This document shows positions 37,086 through 48,372 of a stretch of DNA of 64,000 nucleotides, piece after piece. The notes beneath the pieces were generated by a model. It saw only the letters and a list, made by a program, of their open reading frames with translations. It did not search any database and was not told the DNA's origin. Every line of letters begins with the position of its first letter. The stretch's first letter is position 1. The stretch is from Lacipirellulaceae bacterium (lineage in GTDB: Bacteria; Planctomycetota; Planctomycetia; Pirellulales; Lacipirellulaceae). The translations under genes and the position numbers were made by a program. The stretch spans positions 372,001 through 436,000 of the forward strand of contig JAVJRG010000010.1 of the NCBI GenBank assembly GCA_040218535.1. The letters run 5' to 3'.

Positions 37086-37880
37086 ATGACAGATCAGCGA
37101 TTTAGCAAACCAGCGAAGACCTGTTTGCTGCTTGGAGTAGCAATTCTAACGCTCACAGTTAGCAATAATTGTCACGCCAGCATCACTGTTCTTGATCAAG
37201 ACACCGTCATCGATGCTAATAATTCCTTCTCAGACAGCGCAGTCGAAATCATCAACGGCCCGCAGGGTCCCCCATTGGTGCAGTTGCTTGATGGAGGGGT
37301 AATAGGAGTCGATGGCCTCTTGCAAAGACCTGGTAGACGATTCACCGGTGGCTCGACTGTCGTGCGCGATGATGCACACTTGTTGATTGATGGAGGAAGG
37401 ACTGAGTTCTTCGTCGATCTCACAGACAACGCGCGCCTGACAGTACTCAATGGTTCGATTGGATGTACTGCAGAATGCGAAACAAGCTCTTATACCGTCA
37501 TGCTGTATGCAACTGGTCAATCGGTAATGCACCTCTACGGAGGTGACTTTCGCTATTACAGCATTTCACTAGCAGAGCAAAGCGTAGCTCATCTGTACGG
37601 CCCGGAACTGCAAGTAATAAGCGGCTCTCTTTCTGGCACTAACCCTCGAAGTGTTGTTGTCGAAGGGTTGCTGCTGAACGGACAAAAAAGCGAACCTCTG
37701 CGTTTTATCTTACAGGACCAATCCGACTTGGTTTTGCATATTGTGCCGGAACCTTCGACAGCAGTGATCTCTTTTTTCGTACTGTTGTCAGTTGGCTATT
37801 TCGCATCACGCTCCACCCCCACATTCTCCTCCAAAAACCCAAACCACTGCTCCTTCGTCTTCGGTGTACCGCGGATGTAG
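37086..37880 (+). CDS. PEP-CTERM protein whose C-terminus reads into the antisense of the next gene
   Basis: 264 residues from the ATG at 37086 (GGAG 7 nt upstream); a longer frame to 37020 is possible. Signal peptide MTDQRFSKPAKTCLLLGVAI onward, cleaving after NNCHA. The body is a beta-rich, solenoid-like domain with repeated LLDGG, LLIDGG, HLYGG and HLYGPEL turns. The sorting signal is VPEPSTAVI, a hydrophobic span and ASRS. After this the frame continues 21 residues to PRM, entirely antisense to the 3' end of the VKOR-DsbA gene. Normal PEP-CTERM proteins end just after the basic cluster, so the native 3' end has probably been lost. Confidence 0.75.
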   Translation: MTDQRFSKPAKTCLLLGVAILTLTVSNNCHASITVLDQDTVIDANNSFSDSAVEIINGPQGPPLVQLLDGGVIGVDGLLQRPGRRFTGGSTVVRDDAHLLIDGGRTEFFVDLTDNARLTVLNGSIGCTAECETSSYTVMLYATGQSVMHLYGGDFRYYSISLAEQSVAHLYGPELQVISGSLSGTNPRSVVVEGLLLNGQKSEPLRFILQDQSDLVLHIVPEPSTAVISFFVLLSVGYFASRSTPTFSSKNPNHCSFVFGVPRM

Positions 37881-39337
37881 CCGCGGTCGAGCATGATCAC
37901 GGGCAGCCCCGTCTTGATGGCGAACAGGCCGTTGCCTTGGCGGCGGAGGCGGCGACTGATTTCTTCTTGCAGCGACTCGTCGAGAAACACTTCGTCACCC
38001 ACTAAATCACGCGCCCTGCGGCGGGCCTCGATTATGGTCGGGGGCTTCTCGCCGGTCATCAGGTACTCGTGGAACTCGGGGAATTTCTCAGGCTCCAGCA
38101 GCCAGACGCCGATGGCAAGTTGGGCGTAGTCACAGGCGTGTTTCGTCTTTTCACTCACCTTGGTGACGTGAGAATTGCACGCTTTGTTGAGCGGCGTGTG
38201 GTAGATCACGAAGCCCAAATTGTCGTATCGATCGAGCGAGGCGTGCACAAACTCGTGCAAATGGCGGCAGTGCTTACACGTGTAGTCGAGCATCTCGACA
38301 ACAATAAACTTCCCCTCGCCATCGCCGACCACCGGCATGTCTCGCACGTCGAGCAACGCCCGCAAGCCGCGGAACTTCATCAGCCGTTTTGGCTGCCTAG
38401 GACGGATATAATTGCTGTCCGCGGACGCTTCGCTCTCTTGATCGCTCTCTGAGTTGTCACTTTCACCGGTGCCGTCAAGCTCGGCATCGCCAAACTCCGC
38501 GAACAGATCGTCATCCTCGTCGTCTCCGAAGTCTGAATTCTCGAGAGCCGCCGGCTCCTCATCGGTAACAACCACGTCGGGGACGATCTCCGGCTCTGCT
38601 TCCTCACGCGAGTCATCGGGAGATTCCGACAACGATTCCTGCTGTGGCTCTTCGGCAGCAGTTGTTTCTGGTGTTTCTTCTGGCTCAACAACATCGTCCG
38701 GCTCGTCCAGCTCGTCCAGCTCGGCGAATTCGAAATCCGTTTCCAAGGTCATCGCCGGTGGCGGAGCGAGGACTTGCCCGAGCATCAACGTCGCTAGGCC
38801 GGTTGCGGCGAAACCGCAAGCGGTGAGGAAAGTGCGTGCGAGGCCCAGGCCTTCGTCCATTAACTCGCCATCGCCGGTCATCCAGTAGCCGAGTTCCCGC
38901 TCTTCCTGAGTTCCAACGACCAGCAGCAGAGTGAGAACCACAATCACTAAACCACAAGAGTGAACCGCCAAGCAGTACACGCAAAAGCTCTTCACAACCA
39001 AAACTTGCAGTCCAATGAACCACAGCCCCGAGCCGGCAGCGAGTAAGCTGAGCGCAAACAGCAGCGTCGGCGCCAATCGCGGTTTTCGCATCGCAGCAGG
39101 CCAAGAAGTCATCGCGATAAGCAAATAGGTAAAACACCCAAACAAGCTGACCGGCACGCCGAGCCACTTCGCCCACTGGCTACTCAACACTGAGTCACAA
39201 TCCAGCCCGGCATCCCCCGTGCAACCGACGACTGCGGTGGAGTTCCAAGTCGTCCACGTCAAATACCCCGCGACTCCAGTCGCCACCAGGGCGAGCAGAA
39301 AGATGGTGGCGGCAAGGGCTTTTGAACGGGTTGGCAT
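37796..39337 (-). CDS. VKOR-DsbA-like thiol oxidoreductase fusion, membrane protein
   Basis: 513 residues. The N-terminal vitamin K epoxide reductase-like domain (about 1-190) has five or so membrane spans, loop cysteines C39 and C47 (GCTGDAGLDC) and the quinone-proximal pair FCVYC (C119, C122). A highly acidic Glu/Asp/Ser linker spans about 200-305. A DsbA/thioredoxin-like domain follows (about 318-513) with DYTCKHC (C354, C357), a long helical insertion and the cis-Pro loop GLPVIML. Such fusions oxidise exported proteins and pass electrons to quinone. The acidic linker is unusually long. Its last 85 bp overlap the convergent PEP-CTERM gene. Confidence 0.9.
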   Translation of the reverse strand: MPTRSKALAATIFLLALVATGVAGYLTWTTWNSTAVVGCTGDAGLDCDSVLSSQWAKWLGVPVSLFGCFTYLLIAMTSWPAAMRKPRLAPTLLFALSLLAAGSGLWFIGLQVLVVKSFCVYCLAVHSCGLVIVVLTLLLVVGTQEERELGYWMTGDGELMDEGLGLARTFLTACGFAATGLATLMLGQVLAPPPAMTLETDFEFAELDELDEPDDVVEPEETPETTAAEEPQQESLSESPDDSREEAEPEIVPDVVVTDEEPAALENSDFGDDEDDDLFAEFGDAELDGTGESDNSESDQESEASADSNYIRPRQPKRLMKFRGLRALLDVRDMPVVGDGEGKFIVVEMLDYTCKHCRHLHEFVHASLDRYDNLGFVIYHTPLNKACNSHVTKVSEKTKHACDYAQLAIGVWLLEPEKFPEFHEYLMTGEKPPTIIEARRRARDLVGDEVFLDESLQEEISRRLRRQGNGLFAIKTGLPVIMLDRGYIRGTPKTKEQWFGFLEENVGVERDAK

Positions 39338-39652
39338 ATTCTCACTGATTGGCTGAATGCGATGGCCAGTTTCCTCCGGCTTGCCAATCTCTCGCCTCTC
39401 TCTTGTGGGCTTCGTCTGACGCTAGGCTTTCAACTGGAAGCTAGAAAGCCTCTAAACCGTTGCTTCGAAACAGAATACGGCACCATTCTATTCTTGCTCG
39501 CAAAAAACCTGCGGAAAAGGCTCTTGCCACAAGATGTGTACATTCTTATAGTATTCGTGTGTTCAGTATGCGATTCCGGGAACTGACCGCCAAACAATTC
39601 TACACCCAGCCTTTTCTATTACGCCCAGTCTGCTAAAAACAGGAGCTTATCG
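39338..39652. other. Intergenic region upstream of recA, no gene
   Basis: A 315-bp divergent gap between the VKOR-DsbA gene and recA. The frame 39362-39586 has no supporting features. A sigma70-type promoter for recA is the only element I can support. Confidence 0.55.
39524..39552 (+). promoter_or_regulatory. Predicted sigma70 promoter of recA
   Basis: -35 TTGCCA (39524-39529) and -10 TATAGT (39547-39552) are separated by exactly 17 nt. The start codon lies 100 nt downstream. No recognisable LexA box (neither CTGT-N8-ACAG nor GAAC-N4-GTTC) overlaps it. Confidence 0.5.
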
Positions 39653-40828
<1,176 letters not shown>

Positions 40829-40937
40829 ATTAGCCGCTTCCGAACATTACACCTAAGTTTTGCATATAGGCACCCAACCGGTAGAATACCGCCGGTTGGT
40901 TCCCCTACTCACGGATGTCTCTCGGAGGCTTGCCGGT

Positions 40938-42011
40938 ATGTACGCAACACGTTGGTCACTCGCTGCGACACTTGGTATTGCGGCTACGTTATTGACAGCC
41001 TTATCGATCTCAGCCAGAGCAGACGAACCCGCCAAGCTGATCGACAGTGAATCTCGCTGGCTGACCGTCGCCAAGCCGGTCGTTCGCGAAGCTGCTGACT
41101 ACGGCTTCAAGACTTGGCTGCGCAAACGCGTTCTTCGCGAAGAAGACGAGGCGAAGTTTGGCCTCGTCATACGAGATGACTTGACGCAAGCTGACCCCGC
41201 GTTGCCACTGGTTGTTCAGGTCCACGGCTACAACTCCAACTGCGAACGCAATGCTGCGGTAATGGAGCCGTTCGCCGAACGCGGCTACCCGTGTGGCGGA
41301 TTCACCTACCCGAACGACTACAGCCTTCGTGAATCAGCAGAGCGACTTTCCCGGGAACTCAAGCAACTTGAAGAAAAACATCCCAAGAGGCGGGTCGCCC
41401 TGGTGACCCACTCGATGGGAGGTTTGGTTGCACGCGGCTGTCTCGAAGATCCGGCACTCGCGCCGCGAAACGTTGACCAATTGCTAATGATCGCCCCGCC
41501 ATCACAGGGCACGTTGGTTGCACACTTTGCTGTCGCTACGGACGTCTGGGAGCATTGGCTTAGCCGCTCGCAAGGTGGGGCTTGGGCTCGCTGGCGTGAC
41601 TCAGTAGTAGACGGACTTGGCGAAGCTGCCGACGATTTAGTCCCTGGTTCCCCATTCCTTACCGAGTTGAATTCCCGACCGCGCAACCCTGACGTTCGAT
41701 ACACGATCTTTTTAGGCACAGCGGCTACGATGTCCAACGAAGAAATGCGTTGGATCCGCAAAGCCATTCGCAAGACCGGAAGCAAACTCCCGGGAATCCG
41801 CGGATCCGCCAATCGCCTGGAGAAACTTCTCGAAGAGATGGATGAAGTTGTCGAAGGTAGGGGCGACGGAATCGTCTCCGTTGAACGAGGCAAGCTTGCT
41901 GGGGTCGACGATGTGATCGTCCTTCCATTCGGTCATCTTTCGGTAACCGACGCAGCCACATCAGACCCAGTTCGCCAAGTTCAAGAAGAGTTGCTGTCAC
42001 GGGTGCGTTGA
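40938..42011 (+). CDS. Exported alpha/beta hydrolase, lipase-like
   Basis: 357 residues from the ATG at 40938, chosen because GGAGG lies about 9 nt upstream (40924-40928) and the first 27 residues form a signal peptide (MYATRWSLAATLGIAATLLT onward). The alpha/beta-hydrolase core shows VVQVHGYNSNCERN, the nucleophile elbow THSMGG (Ser159), and a C-terminal GDGIVSVERGKL and PFGHLSV supplying the likely Asp and His. It resembles triacylglycerol lipase / PGAP1-like hydrolases. Probable periplasmic esterase or lipase; substrate unknown. Its end overlaps the convergent phosphatase gene by 15 bp. Confidence 0.85.
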   Translation: MYATRWSLAATLGIAATLLTALSISARADEPAKLIDSESRWLTVAKPVVREAADYGFKTWLRKRVLREEDEAKFGLVIRDDLTQADPALPLVVQVHGYNSNCERNAAVMEPFAERGYPCGGFTYPNDYSLRESAERLSRELKQLEEKHPKRRVALVTHSMGGLVARGCLEDPALAPRNVDQLLMIAPPSQGTLVAHFAVATDVWEHWLSRSQGGAWARWRDSVVDGLGEAADDLVPGSPFLTELNSRPRNPDVRYTIFLGTAATMSNEEMRWIRKAIRKTGSKLPGIRGSANRLEKLLEEMDEVVEGRGDGIVSVERGKLAGVDDVIVLPFGHLSVTDAATSDPVRQVQEELLSRVR

Positions 42012-42710
42012 TTGCTCGACTGTGTTGATAGTCTTCAAGTCGACTTGGCCTTGCTGGTCAGCCTGCCATATCACACCACTCGTGACGTCCAACGCAGTCA
42101 GCCATCCGCCACCGTAGCAATAGGTATCCAGACAGATGAGGTGTCCCAGGTTGACGACTTTGCCTTGCTTGTTCGAGGTGTGGCCAACCACGGCCGTCTT
42201 TCCTGTGAGATGCGGTAAAGGGATGCTCTCCCGCAGGGAAATCCAACGCATCTCATGCCACGGTTGCTTTGCCAAGGCGATGCCCGCTTCAAAATTTCCA
42301 TGAGCGAAGAAGTGGCTCGCCGTCTCGAAGTAGTCGCCCCAAGACTGGATGAACTCAAGATGATTGGCGTCGAAAGAACTGAGCGTTCCACCTTCCAGGT
42401 AGGAATCGAGCGTTTCTTCCCCGCCGAATCCCAACCAAAGACTTAGCGGCATACGGCTTTCAACCACGTCGATCAACATCTGCTCGTGATTGCCAAGCAA
42501 ACACACCAACTGACATTGATCCTTCAGCTCTAGGAGTACGTCAAGCACACCCCGACTGTCTGGCCCACGATCAATGACATCCCCTAAAATGACGAGGGTA
42601 TCACCGGAACAAATACCTATCGCTTCAACTAATGAGCGAAATGCCGTCAGACACCCGTGAATGTCACCAATTGCGATCACTCGCGGCTCGGGCTCTTCAG
42701 AATCATCCAT
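41997..42710 (-). CDS. Metallophosphatase of the PPP / diadenosine tetraphosphatase type
   Basis: 237 residues without a signal peptide. Motifs of the calcineurin-like fold are all present: GDIHG, GDVIDRG, GNHE, FFAHGNFE and VVGHT. This order and size fit bacterial PPP-type serine/threonine phosphatases or ApaH/PrpE-like Ap4A hydrolases. It binds two metal ions and removes phosphate from protein or nucleotide substrates in the cytoplasm. The precise substrate cannot be read from sequence. Confidence 0.88.
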   Translation of the reverse strand: MDDSEEPEPRVIAIGDIHGCLTAFRSLVEAIGICSGDTLVILGDVIDRGPDSRGVLDVLLELKDQCQLVCLLGNHEQMLIDVVESRMPLSLWLGFGGEETLDSYLEGGTLSSFDANHLEFIQSWGDYFETASHFFAHGNFEAGIALAKQPWHEMRWISLRESIPLPHLTGKTAVVGHTSNKQGKVVNLGHLICLDTYCYGGGWLTALDVTSGVIWQADQQGQVDLKTINTVEQSTHP

Positions 42711-42868
42711 CGGAACTTAGTCAACGAAAATTACTAATAATCTACGATGCAGATACATGACGGTCACTGTACTTGGAGCGTCAGGTGAACGATTATCAAT
42801 TGTTGCGGTTTGCCCGTACGTTTCAATGTCTGCAATAGGTTGAATTCAGCTGCTCTAGTGGTCTCTCA

Positions 42869-44302
42869 GTGAAATCTCGACTCGAAAAGATGTCCTCACA
42901 ATTGCATCTGCTGAGCCTTCTGTGCTACGGACCCCTCGCCGTTCTTATTGTTACATCGAGCGACAATGTCCTCGCTGAGGAAGCCTCCGCGCAGAAGGGG
43001 TATGAGCTCCTGCTCAATAAGCCGTATGTCGAATCCGCTTTCGATCAGGAGACTTTTGACGAAGTTTGGCAGTCGTGGGAAGAGCCGCTCCGCTCGAAAG
43101 CCGCGACTGCCTCGCCTGACGACCGTCGTCGCATGGCCTATCGCCGGTACGGATTTGTGGAACGACCCGACGATCCCGGGCATCGTCCCATTCAGTATGT
43201 TGTCGATGACCAAGGCAAATGGTCGATGAACTGTCTCGCCTGCCACCAGGGAACTGTCGCAGGAGAACTCATCCCTGGAGCCGCCAATACGCAGTTCGCA
43301 TTGCAAACACTGGTTGAAGACATTCGCACCACAAAACTTCGTTTGCGAAAACCGCTCTCGGGCCTCGACATCGGCTCGAGTTTCTTTCCGCTTGGAACAA
43401 CCGTCGGCACCACCAACGCCATCATGTTCGGCGTCGCACTCATGCACTATCGCGATGAGGACCTGAATGTTTTAAGTAATCGGCTCCCACCCAAACTAAC
43501 GCACCACGATCACGATGCGCCAGCTTGGTGGAACACGGCGATAAAAGAGCGTCTTTACTGCGACAACTTCGCGCCCCGCGGGCATCGCGCGCTGATGCAG
43601 TTCATCGCGTCGAAAGAGAATGGGCCGGAAAAGTTTCGCGAGTGGGAAGACGACTTCCGACACATCCAAGCCTATATCGAATCCCTCGAACCACCGAAGT
43701 ATCCTGTTGAAATTGATCAACCCCTCGCAGAGCAGGGGAGGGGAGTATTCAACGAGAATTGCGCCTCCTGCCACGGGACCTACGACCCAAAAATCGAGCT
43801 TAGCGAGCAGTATCCCGAACGAATCATCGACTGGTCTGTTGTCAAAACCGACCCGGTTCGTCTCGGCTCGCTTACCGTTGAGCACCGTGCAGGTTATGGT
43901 CGCAATTGGATCAATGAGTACGGCGAAGCTGGCGAGGTGATCGCCGATCCCCAAGGATATCTTGCCCCGCCGCTAACCGGCGTTTGGGCATCCGCACCTT
44001 ACCTCCACAACGGCAGTGTTCCGACTCTGTGGCACCTGCTTAATCCCGAGAAGCGGTCTATGGTTTGGGTACGCAGATGCCGCTCACCATTGCAGGGCCC
44101 GAAAACCGACTACGACTTCGAAAAGATCGGCCTTGCTGTTGAAGCACTCGAACACCTGCCTGCGAAAGAACTTCCGAAAGCGGAAACCCGCTACTACTTT
44201 GACACCCGAAAGTTTGGCAAGAGTGCAGGCGGCCATGATTTCCCTAGCGTGCTCGATGAACGCCAGCGGAAGGCGGTGTTGGAGTATCTCAAAACCCTAT
44301 GA
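42869..44302 (+). CDS. Exported di-haem cytochrome c protein
   Basis: 477 residues from a GTG at 42869; ATG at 42890 is an alternative. An N-terminal hydrophobic segment (LLSLLCYGPLAVLIVTS) acts as signal. Two CxxCH haem sites are present: CLACH (122-126) and CASCH (298-302). A C-terminal APYLHNGSVPTLWHLL motif gives the type of distal Met/His region seen in planctomycete cytochrome c proteins. It probably transfers electrons in the periplasm and may be an oxidoreductase subunit. It stands alone between the metallophosphatase and thiC. Confidence 0.88.
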   Translation: MKSRLEKMSSQLHLLSLLCYGPLAVLIVTSSDNVLAEEASAQKGYELLLNKPYVESAFDQETFDEVWQSWEEPLRSKAATASPDDRRRMAYRRYGFVERPDDPGHRPIQYVVDDQGKWSMNCLACHQGTVAGELIPGAANTQFALQTLVEDIRTTKLRLRKPLSGLDIGSSFFPLGTTVGTTNAIMFGVALMHYRDEDLNVLSNRLPPKLTHHDHDAPAWWNTAIKERLYCDNFAPRGHRALMQFIASKENGPEKFREWEDDFRHIQAYIESLEPPKYPVEIDQPLAEQGRGVFNENCASCHGTYDPKIELSEQYPERIIDWSVVKTDPVRLGSLTVEHRAGYGRNWINEYGEAGEVIADPQGYLAPPLTGVWASAPYLHNGSVPTLWHLLNPEKRSMVWVRRCRSPLQGPKTDYDFEKIGLAVEALEHLPAKELPKAETRYYFDTRKFGKSAGGHDFPSVLDERQRKAVLEYLKTL

Positions 44303-44444
44303 CTCCTCGCCGGCAGCCAAGCTTCATTGACACGGTTTGCCCGAGCGATAGGATGAATCGATCAACGCCCATTCAAAATGACGGAAGTCTTGCCTAGGAT
44401 TAGACTTTCGCACCCCGTAGCAGAATCACTTCGTAGCAGAATAA

Positions 44445-45818
<1,374 letters not shown>

Positions 45819-45974
45819 AGTGTCGGGAAGTCACAAGTGGCTGCGGGGTTTTGCGTAAATCCCATGTCCGTGCTATGATACGAACGAGACGAATCACTCC
45901 CCGCGAGCGTTCCTCCTGTGTTCCGCTCCGAATACCAGTTTCATAGAATTTGGCCCACCTTTCTGGAGTTCACG

Positions 45975-46358
45975 ATGAAGTATCTACTTGTATTCACCGC
46001 ATTGGTGATGATCGGTTGCCAGTCGCAGACTTCCGCGGAGAAAGAATCCGAGACAACGGAAGTCACCGAGGTTTCCACATTTAACGCTGAGGGCGCCCCC
46101 ACGGTTGAATTCAGCGTACCAAGCATGCACTGCGAGTTTTCCTGCGCTCCAGCAGTCAAAGAAACACTCGCGAAGCAGCCAGGCGTCAAAGACGTGAAGG
46201 TTGACCTAGCGACGAAGACCGCTGTTGTCTCCGTAGAAGAGGATCTCTTCGACGCGGAAGCGGCTGTTGCTGCGTTGGTCGACATTCAGTTTGTCGATTC
46301 GAAAATCGTCAACGATGGGGACCTTGCAAAGTCAACCACCGCGGACGAAAAGTCCTAG
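45975..46358 (+). CDS. HMA-domain lipoprotein with CxxxC motif
   Basis: 127 residues from the ATG at 45975 (GGAG 6 nt upstream). Residues 1-15 form a lipoprotein signal with lipobox MIGC (Cys15). A heavy-metal-associated ferredoxin-like fold follows: VEFSVPSMHCEFSCAPAVKETLAKQPGV, then VDLATKTAVVSVE. Normal HMA domains have GMxCxxC; here the cysteines are C53 and C57 with three residues between. It probably binds a metal or thiol ligand on the outer side of a membrane, but the altered spacing makes copper delivery uncertain. Confidence 0.85.
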   Translation: MKYLLVFTALVMIGCQSQTSAEKESETTEVTEVSTFNAEGAPTVEFSVPSMHCEFSCAPAVKETLAKQPGVKDVKVDLATKTAVVSVEEDLFDAEAAVAALVDIQFVDSKIVNDGDLAKSTTADEKS

Positions 46359-46384
46359 GCAACGGCAAACTCCTACCGTTGGAG

Positions 46385-46416
46385 AAAGCCGCATCCCCAA
46401 GAGGAAGCGGCTTTTC
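46385..46416. terminator. Terminator between convergent genes
   Basis: AAAGCCGC (46385-46392) pairs with GCGGCTTT (46407-46414) and is followed by T-rich sequence on the plus strand; the complementary A-rich start also gives T residues on the minus strand. It lies between the lipoprotein stop and the MFS stop, so it probably serves both. Confidence 0.7.
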
Positions 46417-47922
46417 TTATGCGCCCTCTTTGGGACGATAAAAAAGAACAATCGGCAGCATGAGAAAGGCGATGAAAAGGAACATCGTACTCCTGGGCCA
46501 CTGGAAACTCTCGATCAGTCTGGAAAGTATCCAATAGAGCCCCGCCGAAATCAGGATCCCAACCCAGTTGGCTTGGTTCATCACGGCAATCATCCGCCCC
46601 TTCTTATCATCCGGCGGACGCGATTGCATAAAGACCTGCAACGGCACGGCAAACAGCCCCGTGCAGACTCCCAGCATGAGCAACGTCGGTAGGCTGCCCC
46701 AGTATCCTAGCCACTGTGGGCCTTCTCCTAGGCCCGGCAATCGAGACAGCTCCCCGTTTTCATCTCTCAGCAAGCTCATGTCACCCTTTGCTGGAACGGC
46801 CATCAAGATCAAGCAGACGAACATTCCCACGCTGCCGATCCGCAACAAGCGAAAGTCCACTTTCCCGCCAGAAACAAGACCACCAATCACACACCCGACG
46901 GCGATTCCAACGCCAATGATCCCAGCGAGCTCGCTTGTGTGGTCGTCACCGATACGCATCTCGATTTTCCCGAGTGCGTTGACAGCCGAGGGCACCATAC
47001 CCGCAAGCAGCCAAAAGACACTTGAAACCAGCAGCGCCATCAGCAAGGGACGGTCACCGGCCAACAAGCTCCTCATATCTTGAGGCACCGTCACAGCGTC
47101 GGTATCGAATTTCAAATCGGGATTCGCGGCTGGAACTTTTCGAACGAGCAGTGACGACACCGTCCCTACGACAGCGATGACGACGCAGGCGATCGAAGAC
47201 CGCCAAAGCTCTTCACCGGAGGACTCCAGCAGTTTGCCAGCGACCACCGTCCCAAAAATGATTGCCAGAAACGTGGTCATTAGCATAAAACCGTTGGCTC
47301 GCGGCAAATCTCGCTCGCGTAGCATCTCTGGCAGAATGCCGTACTTGGCGGGACCGAAAAAGGCGCTTTGCGCCCCCATCAGAAACAGCACGGCAAGCAA
47401 TGGCCACAAAGTACTCTCGCGAGAATAGGCAACAAACGCCAACCCGCCTAAAGCCATGATGGCGATTTCGGCAAATTTGCACGAGATCACAATCCCCCGT
47501 TTACCAATCTTGTCGGAGAGGTAACCGGCGTATCCGGTAAACGCTAAGAAGGGAGCCGCGAACACGAACATCACGGTCGCTTGACCATCGGAGACAGCTC
47601 CTTGTTCAATCGCGGCAAACGCAACCATAAAGAACATCGGCGCCACCGTGGCCACCGAGGAGGCGACCAACAAGGGCACCCCAAACCACAGCAGGACCGT
47701 CCCCGGTTGTTCCCCTAGAGCAGAAGCGCCAACCGTCGAAATCGAAAGCAACAAGATGAGCTGCTTGAACAGATTATCATTGAACGCCCCCAGAAACTGC
47801 GTGACGGTCATTCCCCAGAAAGAACGATCCGCGTAGAGCGAAGGCAAGGCCGATTTATCAGCAATTTGCGTGTCTGCTGGGGCTTCCGTGGCCTCATGGC
47901 TTGCTTCTTCCGAGGTGCTCAT
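46417..47922 (-). CDS. MFS transporter, LplT-like
   Basis: 501 residues with about 12 membrane spans. The N-terminus FLGAFNDNLFKQLILLL and the loop GYLSDKIGKRG resemble the lysophospholipid transporter LplT branch of the major facilitator superfamily. GPAKYGILPEML and NGFMLMTTFLAIIFGTVVAG are also typical. It may move lysophospholipids or another amphipathic solute across the inner membrane. Downstream-most gene of the minus-strand set thrC-dapB-small protein-MFS, 56 bp after its neighbour. Confidence 0.82.
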   Translation of the reverse strand: MSTSEEASHEATEAPADTQIADKSALPSLYADRSFWGMTVTQFLGAFNDNLFKQLILLLSISTVGASALGEQPGTVLLWFGVPLLVASSVATVAPMFFMVAFAAIEQGAVSDGQATVMFVFAAPFLAFTGYAGYLSDKIGKRGIVISCKFAEIAIMALGGLAFVAYSRESTLWPLLAVLFLMGAQSAFFGPAKYGILPEMLRERDLPRANGFMLMTTFLAIIFGTVVAGKLLESSGEELWRSSIACVVIAVVGTVSSLLVRKVPAANPDLKFDTDAVTVPQDMRSLLAGDRPLLMALLVSSVFWLLAGMVPSAVNALGKIEMRIGDDHTSELAGIIGVGIAVGCVIGGLVSGGKVDFRLLRIGSVGMFVCLILMAVPAKGDMSLLRDENGELSRLPGLGEGPQWLGYWGSLPTLLMLGVCTGLFAVPLQVFMQSRPPDDKKGRMIAVMNQANWVGILISAGLYWILSRLIESFQWPRSTMFLFIAFLMLPIVLFYRPKEGA

Positions 47923-47978
47923 GCGGAAGATTATGAGCCCGATTGCTCCAACTCACAAGAGAAGTGTTCTCAGGTAGT

Positions 47979-48356
47979 TCACTCTGTCAGCGATCGCTCT
48001 TGAATTCGCTCCCGAACTTCCGGCAGTGGGTAGTCGATGATCTTAAGCTCTTGACCCGACAACTCCTGCAGACGCTGCCAGCCACGGGTGATCAGTGCTT
48101 CGCGCTGGGCAACGAAAGCGGTATCAAGCAATCGCTTGTCAAAGTCCCCATCGACGGAAACCGGCTCGAATTCATCCGCCACAATGTACTGGGCTAGGGT
48201 TGGGTTGCAGCGTAAATGTCGCTCTGGGGTCGTATGCAGGACTTCAGGATCGAGCATTCCCACAACGAAGCGAAGGTACAGATCGCTATCGGTCAGATTG
48301 GCGACATCCTCACCACACACGTCACAGAGATAGCCTTCGTCACACTTCATAGCCAC
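47979..48356 (-). CDS. Conserved small protein with zinc-ribbon-like cysteines, unknown function
   Basis: 125 residues. CDEGYLCDVCG (C5, C11, C14) and a later ERHLRC (H47, C50) could form a metal site. No signal peptide, no membrane span and no known domain recognised; the second half is helical and charged. It lies 16 bp downstream of dapB and 56 bp upstream of the MFS gene on the same strand, so it is probably cotranscribed. The ORF is coherent and its composition fits its neighbours. Confidence 0.65.
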   Translation of the reverse strand: MAMKCDEGYLCDVCGEDVANLTDSDLYLRFVVGMLDPEVLHTTPERHLRCNPTLAQYIVADEFEPVSVDGDFDKRLLDTAFVAQREALITRGWQRLQELSGQELKIIDYPLPEVRERIQERSLTE

Positions 48357-48372
48357 TCGCGAAATTAAGACC

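Noticed and set aside
39338-39652. SOS/LexA box upstream of recA
   Set aside because: Neither the proteobacterial nor the Gram-positive consensus is present; lineage-specific boxes cannot be excluded.
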